NCBI GenBank assembly: GCA_946405485.1
Contig: CAMJHJ010000115.1
Span: 1-7,635, forward strand
Length of the DNA: 7,635 nucleotides
Source of the DNA: an uncultured Bacteroidales bacterium
Lineage (GTDB): Bacteria > Bacteroidota > Bacteroidia > Bacteroidales > UBA932
Reading direction: 5' to 3'
The notes below the pieces were generated by a model. It had not been told where the DNA came from and ran no database searches. It saw only the letters and a list, made by a program, of their open reading frames with translations. This document shows, one piece after another, positions 1-5,242 of this stretch. A program made the position numbers and the translations under genes. How positions within the stretch are numbered: position 1 is the first letter of the stretch; every line of letters starts with the position of its first letter.

Positions 1-198
1 TTCGACATGGTCGCGAACGAGTCCGTCAAGGGCATCGCCCAGGCCGGCCTGCAGAGCGGCATCCCCGTCATCTACGGCGTGCTGACCACCGACTCCATCG
101 AGCAGGCCGTCGAGCGCGCCGGCACCAAGGCCGGCAACAAGGGCTTCGACGCCATGACCTCCGCCATCGAGATGGTCGACCTGACCCGGCAGCTCTAA
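1..198 (+). CDS. ribH: 6,7-dimethyl-8-ribityllumazine synthase, C-terminal part (5' end outside window)
   Basis: This is the last 65 codons of lumazine synthase, the cytosolic enzyme that condenses 5-amino-6-ribitylaminouracil with 3,4-dihydroxy-2-butanone 4-phosphate in riboflavin synthesis. The frame is open from base 1 (Phe-Asp-Met-Val) to TAA at 196-198. Family signatures visible are [20 protein letters not shown], then [20 protein letters not shown] with its conserved Thr-Thr-Asp and Glu-Arg-Ala-Gly-x-Lys-x-Gly-Asn-Lys-Gly run, and a C-terminal helix ending [12 protein letters not shown]. The missing N-terminal half would carry most of the rest of the substrate pocket. The stop codon overlaps the stop of the convergent downstream gene, and no hairpin terminator is visible between them. 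The identification is secure; whether other riboflavin genes lie upstream cannot be seen. Confidence 0.95.
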   Translation, partial: FDMVANESVKGIAQAGLQSGIPVIYGVLTTDSIEQAVERAGTKAGNKGFDAMTSAIEMVDLTRQL

Positions 199-593
199 GC
201 TTTCTTTATATAGGCAAAGGCCGGATAGGCCCTGAAGATGTCCTTGACGGATGCGTTGAACCAGGCTTCCAGTTGGGGACATCCGGGGCAGTAATTAACG
301 TGATATTTGGCTGAAAGCTTGAAGGGCTCGATCAGCTCGAATTCCACAAAGTCAGGCAGGTTGATCCGCTCGCTCGAGATCCTGAGCTCGAGCTTCATTT
401 CCGTATCGCCGCCGGCGAGAATGTCCAGGACCATGTTCCCGGTGCCGCTGGTCGTGACCTTGCAGATATCGTGTCCCATCTCCTGGAAATAGTAGGTTTT
501 GAAGGGCTTGAAGAAGGGCGTCACGTCCTCGAGGACCCAAAGCTTGCCGATTTTCTTGGAGAGGGACAGGGTGTAGTTTGTGGTTTTGCTCAT
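195..593 (-). CDS. Unrecognised 132-aa protein with a CPGC motif
   Basis: I do not recognise this protein. The frame stays open upstream to 791, but I chose the ATG at 593-591 because the shared promoter element ends at 621, which would give a leader of roughly 20-25 nt, and because the longer frame would run into the divergent gene. The 132-aa product has no signal peptide or membrane segment and looks like a small soluble protein of mixed strands and helices. Residues 60-95 alternate charged and hydrophobic residues as in beta-strands. Cys102-Pro-Gly-Cys105 followed by Pro resembles a metal knuckle or redox CxxC pair; Cys44 is the only other cysteine. The stop TAG overlaps the ribH stop in tail-to-tail orientation. 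Transcription probably starts at the minus-strand copy of the window's repeated promoter element, so it is likely co-regulated with the genes at 721 and 4680. Confidence 0.72.
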   Translation of the reverse strand: MSKTTNYTLSLSKKIGKLWVLEDVTPFFKPFKTYYFQEMGHDICKVTTSGTGNMVLDILAGGDTEMKLELRISSERINLPDFVEFELIEPFKLSAKYHVNYCPGCPQLEAWFNASVKDIFRAYPAFAYIKKA

Positions 594-620
594 AAGTCTG
601 TTTTTTTGGTTTGCAAGAAT

Positions 621-649
621 AAAGACGGGATCGAGGACGGAATCTATCA
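621..649 (-). promoter_or_regulatory. Putative alternative-sigma promoter A (for the 132-aa gene)
   Basis: On the minus strand TGATAGATTCCG (649-638) is followed after 10 nt by CGTCTTT (627-621). A T-rich stretch (about 665-655) lies just upstream. The same two blocks, at 10-11 nt spacing, occur at 683-712 and 4485-4513. The CGTC core resembles the -10 element of many ECF-type promoters. With the usual distance, transcription would start near 615-617, giving a leader of just over 20 nt before the ATG at 593. No housekeeping TTTG...TAnnTTTG pair with normal spacing is seen here, although TATTCTTG just downstream is a weak -7-like string. Which sigma factor reads it is inferred. Confidence 0.55.
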
Positions 650-682
650 ACAATAATAAAAATTTTTTTTGAGACAGTTCGC

Positions 683-712
683 TGATAGATTCCGTGTCCA
701 CTTTCCGTCTTT
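683..712 (+). promoter_or_regulatory. Putative alternative-sigma promoter B (for the gene at 721)
   Basis: TGATAGATTCCG (683-694), 11 nt, then CGTCTTT (706-712), preceded by a run of eight T (663-670). This is the back-to-back partner of promoter A and matches promoter C at 4485. Expected transcription start is about 716-720, at or just before the ATG codons at 715 and 721, so the message would be essentially leaderless from 721. The blocks and spacing are directly visible; promoter activity and the sigma factor are inferred. Confidence 0.55.
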
Positions 713-720
713 CTATGCGT

Positions 721-1716
721 ATGGAACAAAACGAATTAACCCTTTTTGCCCAGGAAGCGCTGATGAATGCGCTGGACACGGCAGAACTCAAGAAAATCTT
801 TCACGGCGAGGACTTTGAGCGTGCGCACCTGGCCGGCCATATTCTGAAATACCGGGCCGCCAGGAGGCGGAAGCAGGCTTCCTCCCATCGTCTGAATTAT
901 CCCATCGAGGAGGTGCTGGATGATTATATCAACCGGCGCAAGGGTAAGCTGCTGGAGGCCAAGCGGCAGCTTCGCAAGCGCTTCGACGGGCTGGATCATG
1001 CGATGCAGACGCGGGTGATGCTGGCGTTCATGGAGCACGGCTGTGCACCGGAACGGGACTTTATCAGCGAGAAGTTGCTCGGCGAGGACTTCTGGGTGGA
1101 TGATTTCATCCCGCTTGTCCAGCAGTGGTGGGAAGCGTCGCGAGACTATGGGATGGCCCGCGTGGTGGTCAAATACTGCCCCCGGGAGTATCTGATGAGC
1201 CATATTGACGAGCTTCTTTTTGTCGACTATGCGACCTTTTGCATCCGGACCGGGTTCTTCCCGAACTCGGAACGCCTTACACCGTGGACCTACCTCTATG
1301 TTTTGAAGACCAGCGGCGGGCAGCTGGGCTTCCGGGAAGGGGAGAGGTTGGTTTTCAAGTGCATCCGGCAGTATCTTTACGAGGAAACGCCTGAAGAGCC
1401 GCCGTATTGCATCTACGGGATTCCCCATGTGCGCCAGATGATGGCCTATCTGGGGGAGATGGGGATGGAAGAGGACATCCGGGCCATCGACGCCTTTGAG
1501 CTGCGGATGGCCAAGGTCGCGCCGCCCGCCTGGGGCCCGGCCGTGATCAAAGCCATCGAAGAAACGTTCCCGTTCTATCCGTATGTCCCCAAGCGGTTTG
1601 GTTTATCTCGTAGCCAGGATGATGATGCCGCAGATGCCGATGTAGGCATAGACTACGTAGCGGAAGATCTTGGCGGGGATGCGGTTGAAGACCTTGGCGC
1701 CGAGGTAGGTGCCTAA
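721..1716 (+). CDS. Unrecognised helical protein, about 331 aa, with an unusual antisense-overlapping tail
   Basis: I do not recognise the family. The frame is open from GTG 694; in-frame ATGs lie at 715, 721 and 763, and 721 fits best with the predicted transcription start just upstream. The product has no signal peptide or transmembrane helix and appears soluble and mostly helical. A very basic stretch (about residues 44-60, RAARRRKQ) is followed by a charged helix (about 67-88, rich in Arg/Lys and Glu). The middle (about 105-270) is rich in aromatics, with Phe-Trp-Val-Asp-Asp and Gln-Gln-Trp-Trp strings. The body appears to end around PKRFG (codons near 1590-1604). The last 38 or so codons (1603-1716) are strongly acidic (DDDAADAD), differ in character from the body and lie antisense to the 3' end of the TSUP gene. 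The original stop may have been lost in a rearrangement. Probably part of the same putative regulon as the 132-aa gene. Confidence 0.72.
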   Translation: MEQNELTLFAQEALMNALDTAELKKIFHGEDFERAHLAGHILKYRAARRRKQASSHRLNYPIEEVLDDYINRRKGKLLEAKRQLRKRFDGLDHAMQTRVMLAFMEHGCAPERDFISEKLLGEDFWVDDFIPLVQQWWEASRDYGMARVVVKYCPREYLMSHIDELLFVDYATFCIRTGFFPNSERLTPWTYLYVLKTSGGQLGFREGERLVFKCIRQYLYEETPEEPPYCIYGIPHVRQMMAYLGEMGMEEDIRAIDAFELRMAKVAPPAWGPAVIKAIEETFPFYPYVPKRFGLSRSQDDDAADADVGIDYVAEDLGGDAVEDLGAEVGA

Positions 1717-2328
1717 GAAGACTCCTGCGAGGCCGGCGAGAAATCCCTTGCCGACCGTCGCGGTCAGGAAGCCGTTGTGCGCCCGGAAGAAGGTCATGGC
1801 GAGGTTGCCCAGACAGAAATACATGGAAATGACGGCCATGTAGCGGTCTTTGTCCGGCTCAGACGAGATGAAATACAGCACGGCCGGCGGGCCCTGCATG
1901 CCGAAGAAGCCGCCCATCATCCCGCTGAGCGTGCCGGTGATGATCTGCGCCGTAGGCGTCGGCTTGATGTGGATCCTGCCGCCCAGGAAGATGAAATAGA
2001 GGCTGACGACGATGAGGATGATGCCCAGCATCAGGGTGAGTGAATGCGTCTGCATTCGCGCCAGCACGTAGATGGCCCCGGCGGAAACAACGGTGAAGGT
2101 CCCCAGGATCAGCCACAGGTGCTTCCAATCGATCAGATTCCACATCCGGATGCAGATGATGAGCGTCGTCGCGAATGCCAGCAGACCTGACAGGGTCGTC
2201 GCCTCGCCGTACGATGGCATCAGGAAGGGCAGCACCGTCATGATGAAGATCCCGAAGCCGAAGCCCGTCGTCCTTTCGACGAAACTGGCTCCGACCGCCA
2301 ACAGCGCTATGAGCAGGTACTCGGTCAT
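1603..2328 (-). CDS. TauE/SafE (TSUP) family membrane permease
   Basis: A 241-aa integral membrane protein of the TSUP family, whose members move small anions such as sulfite, sulfoacetate or other sulfonates across the inner membrane, often outward. The two halves show the family's repeated Gly-rich motif: residues 22-38 (GFGFGIFIMTVLPFLMP) and about 132-152 (GTLSGMMGGFFGMQGPP). About seven or eight hydrophobic segments span the length and a final helix ends IILATR, so the protein looks complete. I chose the ATG at 2328 because it overlaps the stop of the upstream EamA gene in an ATGA string, a sign of translational coupling; the longer open frame to 2565 lies inside that gene and is rejected. 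It is the last gene of the sigma-C39/EamA/TSUP operon. Its 3' end overlaps the convergent gene by 114 bp. Substrate cannot be read from sequence. Confidence 0.9.
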   Translation of the reverse strand: MTEYLLIALLAVGASFVERTTGFGFGIFIMTVLPFLMPSYGEATTLSGLLAFATTLIICIRMWNLIDWKHLWLILGTFTVVSAGAIYVLARMQTHSLTLMLGIILIVVSLYFIFLGGRIHIKPTPTAQIITGTLSGMMGGFFGMQGPPAVLYFISSEPDKDRYMAVISMYFCLGNLAMTFFRAHNGFLTATVGKGFLAGLAGVFLGTYLGAKVFNRIPAKIFRYVVYAYIGICGIIILATR

Positions 2329-3236
2329 TTGGCTTTCTTCGGGACGAAATTGACCAGGCCGACGCCCGTGAAAACGAGGACGGAGGCCAGCACCTTCAGG
2401 AGCGTGAGATGATCCAAGCCCATCGCCAGGGCAATCACCATGGCGATGACGGGCTGGACGTAGGTGTACATGCACACCACGACCGGCCGCAGGCGCTTCT
2501 GCGCGACGGGAATGAGGAAATAGGAGATGAAGGTGGCGCCCACCACCACGTAGATGACCTGCCACATCACGTTCATCGGCACGGCGGCGAGATCAGAGGC
2601 GCCAAATGCACCGAAGGAGAAGGGGAGTGCCATCAGCGAGGAGAAGAGGAACATCCACTTCATGAAGGTGACGACGGAATACTTCTGAATCAGCGGCTTG
2701 AACACGCCCACGTAAGTGGCGAAGCTCAGGGTGTTGACAATCATCCCGAGGATGCCCCAGATGGACGTGGAATCGGCCCCGGATCGGATGGAGACGCAGT
2801 TGAAGATCAGAATCAGCACGCCGACCAGACTGAGAATGATGCCCGTCACGCCGCTCCAGGTGATCCGCTCGTTAATGACAATAGCGGAGATGATGAGCGT
2901 CATGATAGGGCTCAGCGTGCTCATGATGGACGCATCGATGGCCGTGGCCTTTGTGATGGCGAAGAGGAAGGACAGCTGCGTCATGAAGAGCCCGAGGAAG
3001 GACGCGATGGCGACCTTCCACATGTCAGCTTTTGCAATCTGCTCCTTCGGCGCCGTGAAGAGCGACCAGATCCAGAACAACGCCGTCGCCCCGAAAGAGC
3101 GCAAGCAGAACAGCGCCATCGGCGTAATATTTCCGTCAATCGCGATGTTCTTGCAGCAGATTATATTGAATCCGAAGATGGCGTATGCCGTAAAGCATGC
3201 CAGGTTCCCGATCAGTGTGCTATTTGTTTTCCTCAT
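2325..3236 (-). CDS. EamA/DMT-superfamily transporter
   Basis: A 303-aa inner-membrane protein with ten predicted hydrophobic helices in two repeated EamA halves (about residues 8-145 and 160-298). The first half ends in the typical string beginning STLSPIMTLIISAIVINERI (about 107-126), with the conserved Pro and the Glu-Arg pair. The second half ends with YVQPVIAMVIALAMG followed by a final helix. Family members mostly export metabolites; characterised relatives in E. coli export cysteine and O-acetylserine, while others move nucleotide sugars or other amino acids. The start ATG (3236-3234) overlaps the stop of the sigma-C39 gene and its own TGA overlaps the start of the TSUP gene, both as ATGA, so the three proteins are probably made together. 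The family call is firm; the substrate and direction are not. Confidence 0.92.
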   Translation of the reverse strand: MRKTNSTLIGNLACFTAYAIFGFNIICCKNIAIDGNITPMALFCLRSFGATALFWIWSLFTAPKEQIAKADMWKVAIASFLGLFMTQLSFLFAITKATAIDASIMSTLSPIMTLIISAIVINERITWSGVTGIILSLVGVLILIFNCVSIRSGADSTSIWGILGMIVNTLSFATYVGVFKPLIQKYSVVTFMKWMFLFSSLMALPFSFGAFGASDLAAVPMNVMWQVIYVVVGATFISYFLIPVAQKRLRPVVVCMYTYVQPVIAMVIALAMGLDHLTLLKVLASVLVFTGVGLVNFVPKKAK

Positions 3237-4252
3237 TCTCCGCAGGATACCATGTAATTGTTAGAGTCGTTCCAGGCATCCAGGAAGTGGGCGATGGTGA
3301 CGGTGAGGGGGATTTCGCCGAAGGCCGGGTCGAAGAGGATGACCTCATCGGTCGGGATGTCGGCCGACAGGACAACCACGCAGTGGTCCACGATGCCGCC
3401 GACCAGCACGTCTTCCAGACGCTCCTCGACGGGGTTGCCAATCAGTTCGCCGCCGTCGACGGCGGCCATGACCTGTTTCCCCTCGTCCAGGGCCTGGACG
3501 ATGTCCTGCAGGGCCGCATCGTCTTTTCTCTCAACGTGCAACCCTAGCGTTTCGGCAGTATTACCGAGGTCGTGGATATAAGCGCCATTCTCCGTGAGCC
3601 AGCCAGCATTCTGCGCGATGTCGCGCAGTTCCTGCATTGTCTTATGGATGCCGAAGCAATGCAGGATGTACTCCTCGCAGCGAACGGCGCACAGGACATC
3701 ACCCTGCGTGCGGGCGATGCGGGCAATCTTCTCCAGCGCATTGAGCGCGCGCCTTTTGATGTTGTAGAGGTTGGCCTTCTTGATGCCGGTTATCTTCTCC
3801 AACTCGTCAAAGCTCAGGCCCTCCATGACGTGCTTCTGGAGCACAAGACGGTAGTTCTCATTCTTGATCTGGTCCAGGATGGCAGCGACGTCCATTTCGG
3901 TCTCCTGTGTGGAATCGTCCGTCGGGATTCTTTTTGCTTCCTCCAAAAGTCGGTTGTCCGTTGCGTTGTCCACCACGCGCTCCCGGCTGACCTTGTCGAG
4001 GAAGAAGTTCCCGGCTACTCGCTTGAGCCACTGGTAGATGGATGCGCGCCCCTCGTACTTCCGCAGCCGTCGCGCATTGTCCTCCATCAAGTGCAGGTAC
4101 AATTCGTTCACCAACTCGTCGTAGTCCGCCCCGGAAGGATAGAACTTGGCGATCAGCGCGAAGAAGAGCGGCTGGCACCGCCGGAAGAAGAACTCCCGTG
4201 TGATGCGCTCATTCCGCTCGATGAGCCCCTGTATGATTTCCTGGTCGGTCAT
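3233..4252 (-). CDS. Sigma-70-family factor fused to a C-terminal C39-peptidase-like domain
   Basis: A 339-aa protein in two parts. Residues about 18-90 form sigma region 2: the DYDELVNELYLHLMED helix, a short Arg-rich stretch, then ASIYQWLKRVAGNFFLDKVS. Residues about 122-178 form region 4, with a helix-turn-helix around LSFDELEKITGIKKANLYNI. Together they predict an ECF-type, promoter-selective RNA polymerase subunit. Residues about 183-339 resemble the papain-like C39 fold: Gln183 four residues before Cys188, then CAVRCEEYILHCFG, which matches the spacing of the family's Cys-Gly-x-x-x-Leu...Phe-Gly helix. Asp289-His290-Cys-Val-Val-Val follows, and Asp308-Pro-Ala-Phe-Gly. A Cys188/His290/Asp308 triad is therefore conceivable, although the usual Gly after the Cys is Ala. 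No membrane helix or secretion signal is present, so it should be cytoplasmic. The start at 4252 sits about 35 nt below a housekeeping-type -7 element. It heads the operon with EamA and TSUP genes. The sigma call is strong; the C39-like call is moderate and activity is unproven. Confidence 0.88.
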   Translation of the reverse strand: MTDQEIIQGLIERNERITREFFFRRCQPLFFALIAKFYPSGADYDELVNELYLHLMEDNARRLRKYEGRASIYQWLKRVAGNFFLDKVSRERVVDNATDNRLLEEAKRIPTDDSTQETEMDVAAILDQIKNENYRLVLQKHVMEGLSFDELEKITGIKKANLYNIKRRALNALEKIARIARTQGDVLCAVRCEEYILHCFGIHKTMQELRDIAQNAGWLTENGAYIHDLGNTAETLGLHVERKDDAALQDIVQALDEGKQVMAAVDGGELIGNPVEERLEDVLVGGIVDHCVVVLSADIPTDEVILFDPAFGEIPLTVTIAHFLDAWNDSNNYMVSCGE

Positions 4253-4290
4253 GCTTGTTAGGAGACGTTCGTGGTTTGTCTCGTGATAGA

Positions 4291-4298
4291 CAAATATA
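4291..4298 (-). promoter_or_regulatory. Housekeeping-type -7 element for the sigma-C39 operon
   Basis: On the minus strand TATATTTG matches the Bacteroidota TAnnTTTG -7 box exactly and lies 38 nt upstream of the ATG at 4252. No good TTG/TTTG -33 box is found at the usual distance. TGATAGA occurs on the opposite strand at 4284-4290, right at the predicted start site, but without the CGTCTTT half, so it is not a copy of the repeated promoter. Confidence 0.5.
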
Positions 4299-4484
4299 CA
4301 AAAAGAAATTCGTTCGGAGAGCCTGAACTTTGGGGAGATAATATGTCGGGTGTTGAGTACGAGGACTCCTTGCGTCGCGATCACCTTTCCCGAGAGATCG
4401 AAGACTGGGAATAGGTGTACAAATAAACGCCATTCTACGCAATATTTCTGGACACCTGTCGGAGATTCCTTTTTTATAAGCACG

Positions 4485-4513
4485 TGATAGATTTCGCTTG
4501 CAGGTTCGTCTTT
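4485..4513 (+). promoter_or_regulatory. Putative alternative-sigma promoter C (for the 183-aa gene)
   Basis: TGATAGATTTCG (4485-4496), 10 nt, CGTCTTT (4507-4513), then AT as in copy A. A TTTTTTATA tract lies just upstream (about 4470-4478). This copy is 3.8 kb from the pair at 621-712 and not part of an inverted repeat, so it gives independent support to the element. Transcription would begin near 4517-4519, leaving a leader of about 160 nt with the folded segment at 4591-4656. Confidence 0.55.
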
Positions 4514-4527
4514 ATATCGTAACTTTG
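4498..4527 (+). promoter_or_regulatory. Housekeeping-type promoter overlapping promoter C
   Basis: TTG at 4498-4500, a 19-nt gap, then TAACTTTG at 4520-4527 fits the Bacteroidota -33/-7 consensus well. It interleaves with the alternative element at 4485-4513, so the 183-aa gene may have basal plus induced transcription, or the two polymerase forms may compete for the same stretch. Confidence 0.55.
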
Positions 4528-4590
4528 CAAACAGAAGCGCGTCTTATGCACACATAACAATCTCATAGTCATAACAATTTTGTGAACAAA

Positions 4591-4656
4591 CAGCCGGACG
4601 AAGGTCCACTCCCCGGGCGTATTGCGCCCCGACGCGAGCGACCCGGTGGCCGGCTG
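4591..4656 (+). promoter_or_regulatory. Structured 5' leader upstream of the 183-aa gene
   Basis: A GC-rich island in an AT-rich spacer can fold into a nested hairpin. The outer stem CAGCCGG/CCGGCTG (4591-4597 with 4650-4656) is perfect over 7 bp. A middle GGTC/GACC (4603-4606 with 4640-4643) is possible, and the apical stem GGGCG/CGCCC (4615-4619 with 4625-4629) closes a 5-nt loop. It ends 23 nt before the ATG at 4680 and no poly-U run follows directly, so it is more likely a leader affecting translation or stability than a terminator. I do not recognise it as a known riboswitch. Confidence 0.5.
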
Positions 4657-4679
4657 AGTTCATTGAAATACTTTTTGTT

Positions 4680-5231
4680 ATGGCTAATTCTTATCAGCTT
4701 GTGGCCTGGACCGAGAAGGGCCAGGTCAGAATGATTCCCAGCGAAGTAACCGCTCACCTTCACGCCGAACTGGACGCTATCAATCGTCTCGTCGACAGTA
4801 TCCGTTACCGCACCGTTTATGAGCGTGGCGACATCTTCCGGGTCAGTCAAGCCTATGAAAAGCTGGCAGTGAGGCTCTTGAATCTGGGGCGTATCGAGGA
4901 TGCTTTCGAGCAGTATGCCCATGCGGCCCAGTGCTGCCTCTCCAGCAATGAGTGGCAGGATACAGAATGGGGAGAGATCCTCTGCAGGCCGCTCAGGGGC
5001 CGCTTCTTCGCCATGTACTGCGAGTGCAAGGACCTGGTGCGGAATAATCCCCAGCTCAAATTCAGCTGGGACGATAGCGGCCTGCGGGATTCCTTGATCA
5101 GCGTCACCTATGCGTTCGACTGCTTCGAAAACGAGTGGAACGCAAATTCCGGGGACCCCAAAGAAGCCAGGGCCTACACAAAGGCCCTGTGTTTCGGAAA
5201 GAATGAAGTCTATCGCCGTCGAAAGGCATAG
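4680..5231 (+). CDS. Unrecognised 183-aa helical (TPR-like), cysteine-containing protein
   Basis: I cannot assign a family. The 183-aa product has no signal peptide or membrane helix and appears cytosolic and alpha-helical. Residues about 56-83 (FRVSQAYEKLAVRLLNLGRI, then EDAFEQYAHA) look like a tetratricopeptide-type helix pair, suggesting a protein-interaction role. It has seven cysteines (QCCL, ILCR, YCEC, DCF, LCFG), many for a cytoplasmic protein of this size, and a basic tail YRRRKA. The ATG at 4680 is preceded by an AT-rich segment without a Shine-Dalgarno sequence, normal for the phylum. It is divergent from the sigma-C39 operon, carries promoter C upstream, and ends 3 nt before the stop of the convergent vWA gene. 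A role linked to the sigma factor (target or partner) is inference from position and promoter only. Confidence 0.82.
   Translation: MANSYQLVAWTEKGQVRMIPSEVTAHLHAELDAINRLVDSIRYRTVYERGDIFRVSQAYEKLAVRLLNLGRIEDAFEQYAHAAQCCLSSNEWQDTEWGEILCRPLRGRFFAMYCECKDLVRNNPQLKFSWDDSGLRDSLISVTYAFDCFENEWNANSGDPKEARAYTKALCFGKNEVYRRRKA
5168..5189 (+). repeat. Small hairpin at the 3' end of the 183-aa gene
   Basis: CAGGGCCT (5168-5175) pairs with AGGCCCTG (5182-5189) around a 6-nt loop, an 8-bp GC-rich stem inside the coding region. It lies 9 nt before the larger convergent hairpin at 5199-5242, so the message would end in two tandem stem-loops. Confidence 0.5.
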
Positions 5232-5242
5232 ACTTCATTCTT
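5199..5242. terminator. Convergent hairpin, probable bidirectional transcript end
   Basis: Perfect 15-bp arms AAGAATGAAGTCTAT (5199-5213) and ATAGACTTCATTCTT (5228-5242), continued after one unpaired C by GCC/GGC (5215-5217 with 5225-5227) around a 7-nt loop. The structure covers the stop codons of both convergent genes (TAG 5229-5231 plus; TGA 5237-5235 minus). A clear T-run is missing on either side, so it may act as a 3'-end stabiliser or processing signal as well as a terminator. Confidence 0.6.

Larger units (their letters stand above)
621..712. repeat. Imperfect inverted repeat between divergent genes
   Basis: The left arm (621-649) and right arm (683-712) are inverted copies. The inner 12 bp, CGGAATCTATCA at 638-649 and TGATAGATTCCG at 683-694, are perfect. 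The outer ends AAAGACGG and CCGTCTTT also match, with a poorly conserved middle and 1 nt difference in spacing. The 33-nt centre is very AT-rich and holds an A/T tract (657-670). Because the conserved blocks coincide with a promoter element also found 3.8 kb away, the repeat is better read as two back-to-back copies of one promoter than as a terminator or transposon end. Confidence 0.8.
4253..4679. other. 427-bp intergenic region between divergent sigma-C39 and 183-aa genes
   Basis: AT-rich spacer relative to the genes. From left to right it holds the sigma gene promoter (near 4291-4298, minus), about 180 bp where I see no clear signal (4300-4480), then the repeated alternative-sigma element C overlapping a housekeeping-type promoter (4485-4527, plus). 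Next come two direct copies of CATAACAAT (4553-4561 and 4570-4578) and a GC-rich foldable leader (4591-4656). The sigma frame stays open upstream to 4483, but the predicted 77-residue extension shows no recognisable domain and is interrupted in logic by the promoter, so I do not count it as coding. Confidence 0.6.

Noticed and set aside
621..712. Inverted repeat as transposon ends or a transcription terminator
   Set aside because: There is no transposase and the loop is 33 nt; the arms coincide with a promoter element also found singly at 4485-4513.
594..791. Longer form of the 132-aa protein starting at 791
   Set aside because: It would cross the inverted repeat and both divergent promoters and overlap the neighbouring gene.
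2329..2565. Extension of the TSUP frame upstream of 2328
   Set aside because: It lies entirely within the EamA coding region, is rich in His/Arg/Gly as shadow frames are, and the ATGA overlap at 2325-2328 gives a clear start.
2409..3264. Long plus-strand open frames (282 and 182 aa) opposite the EamA gene
   Set aside because: Low-complexity His/Asp/Gly-rich or Met-rich shadow translations of a clear ten-helix transporter.
3572..4261. 229-aa plus-strand frame opposite the sigma gene
   Set aside because: Antisense to well-defined sigma regions 2 and 4; no recognisable domain and no promoter.
4284..4290. TGATAGA as a fourth copy of the repeated promoter
   Set aside because: Only the first 7 bases match, the CGTCTTT half is absent, and it points away from the sigma gene.
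4253..4483. In-frame N-terminal extension of the sigma-C39 protein (77 codons)
   Set aside because: The housekeeping -7 box at 4291-4298 lies inside it, the residues match no sigma-factor region, and the ATG at 4252 gives a normal region-2 start.
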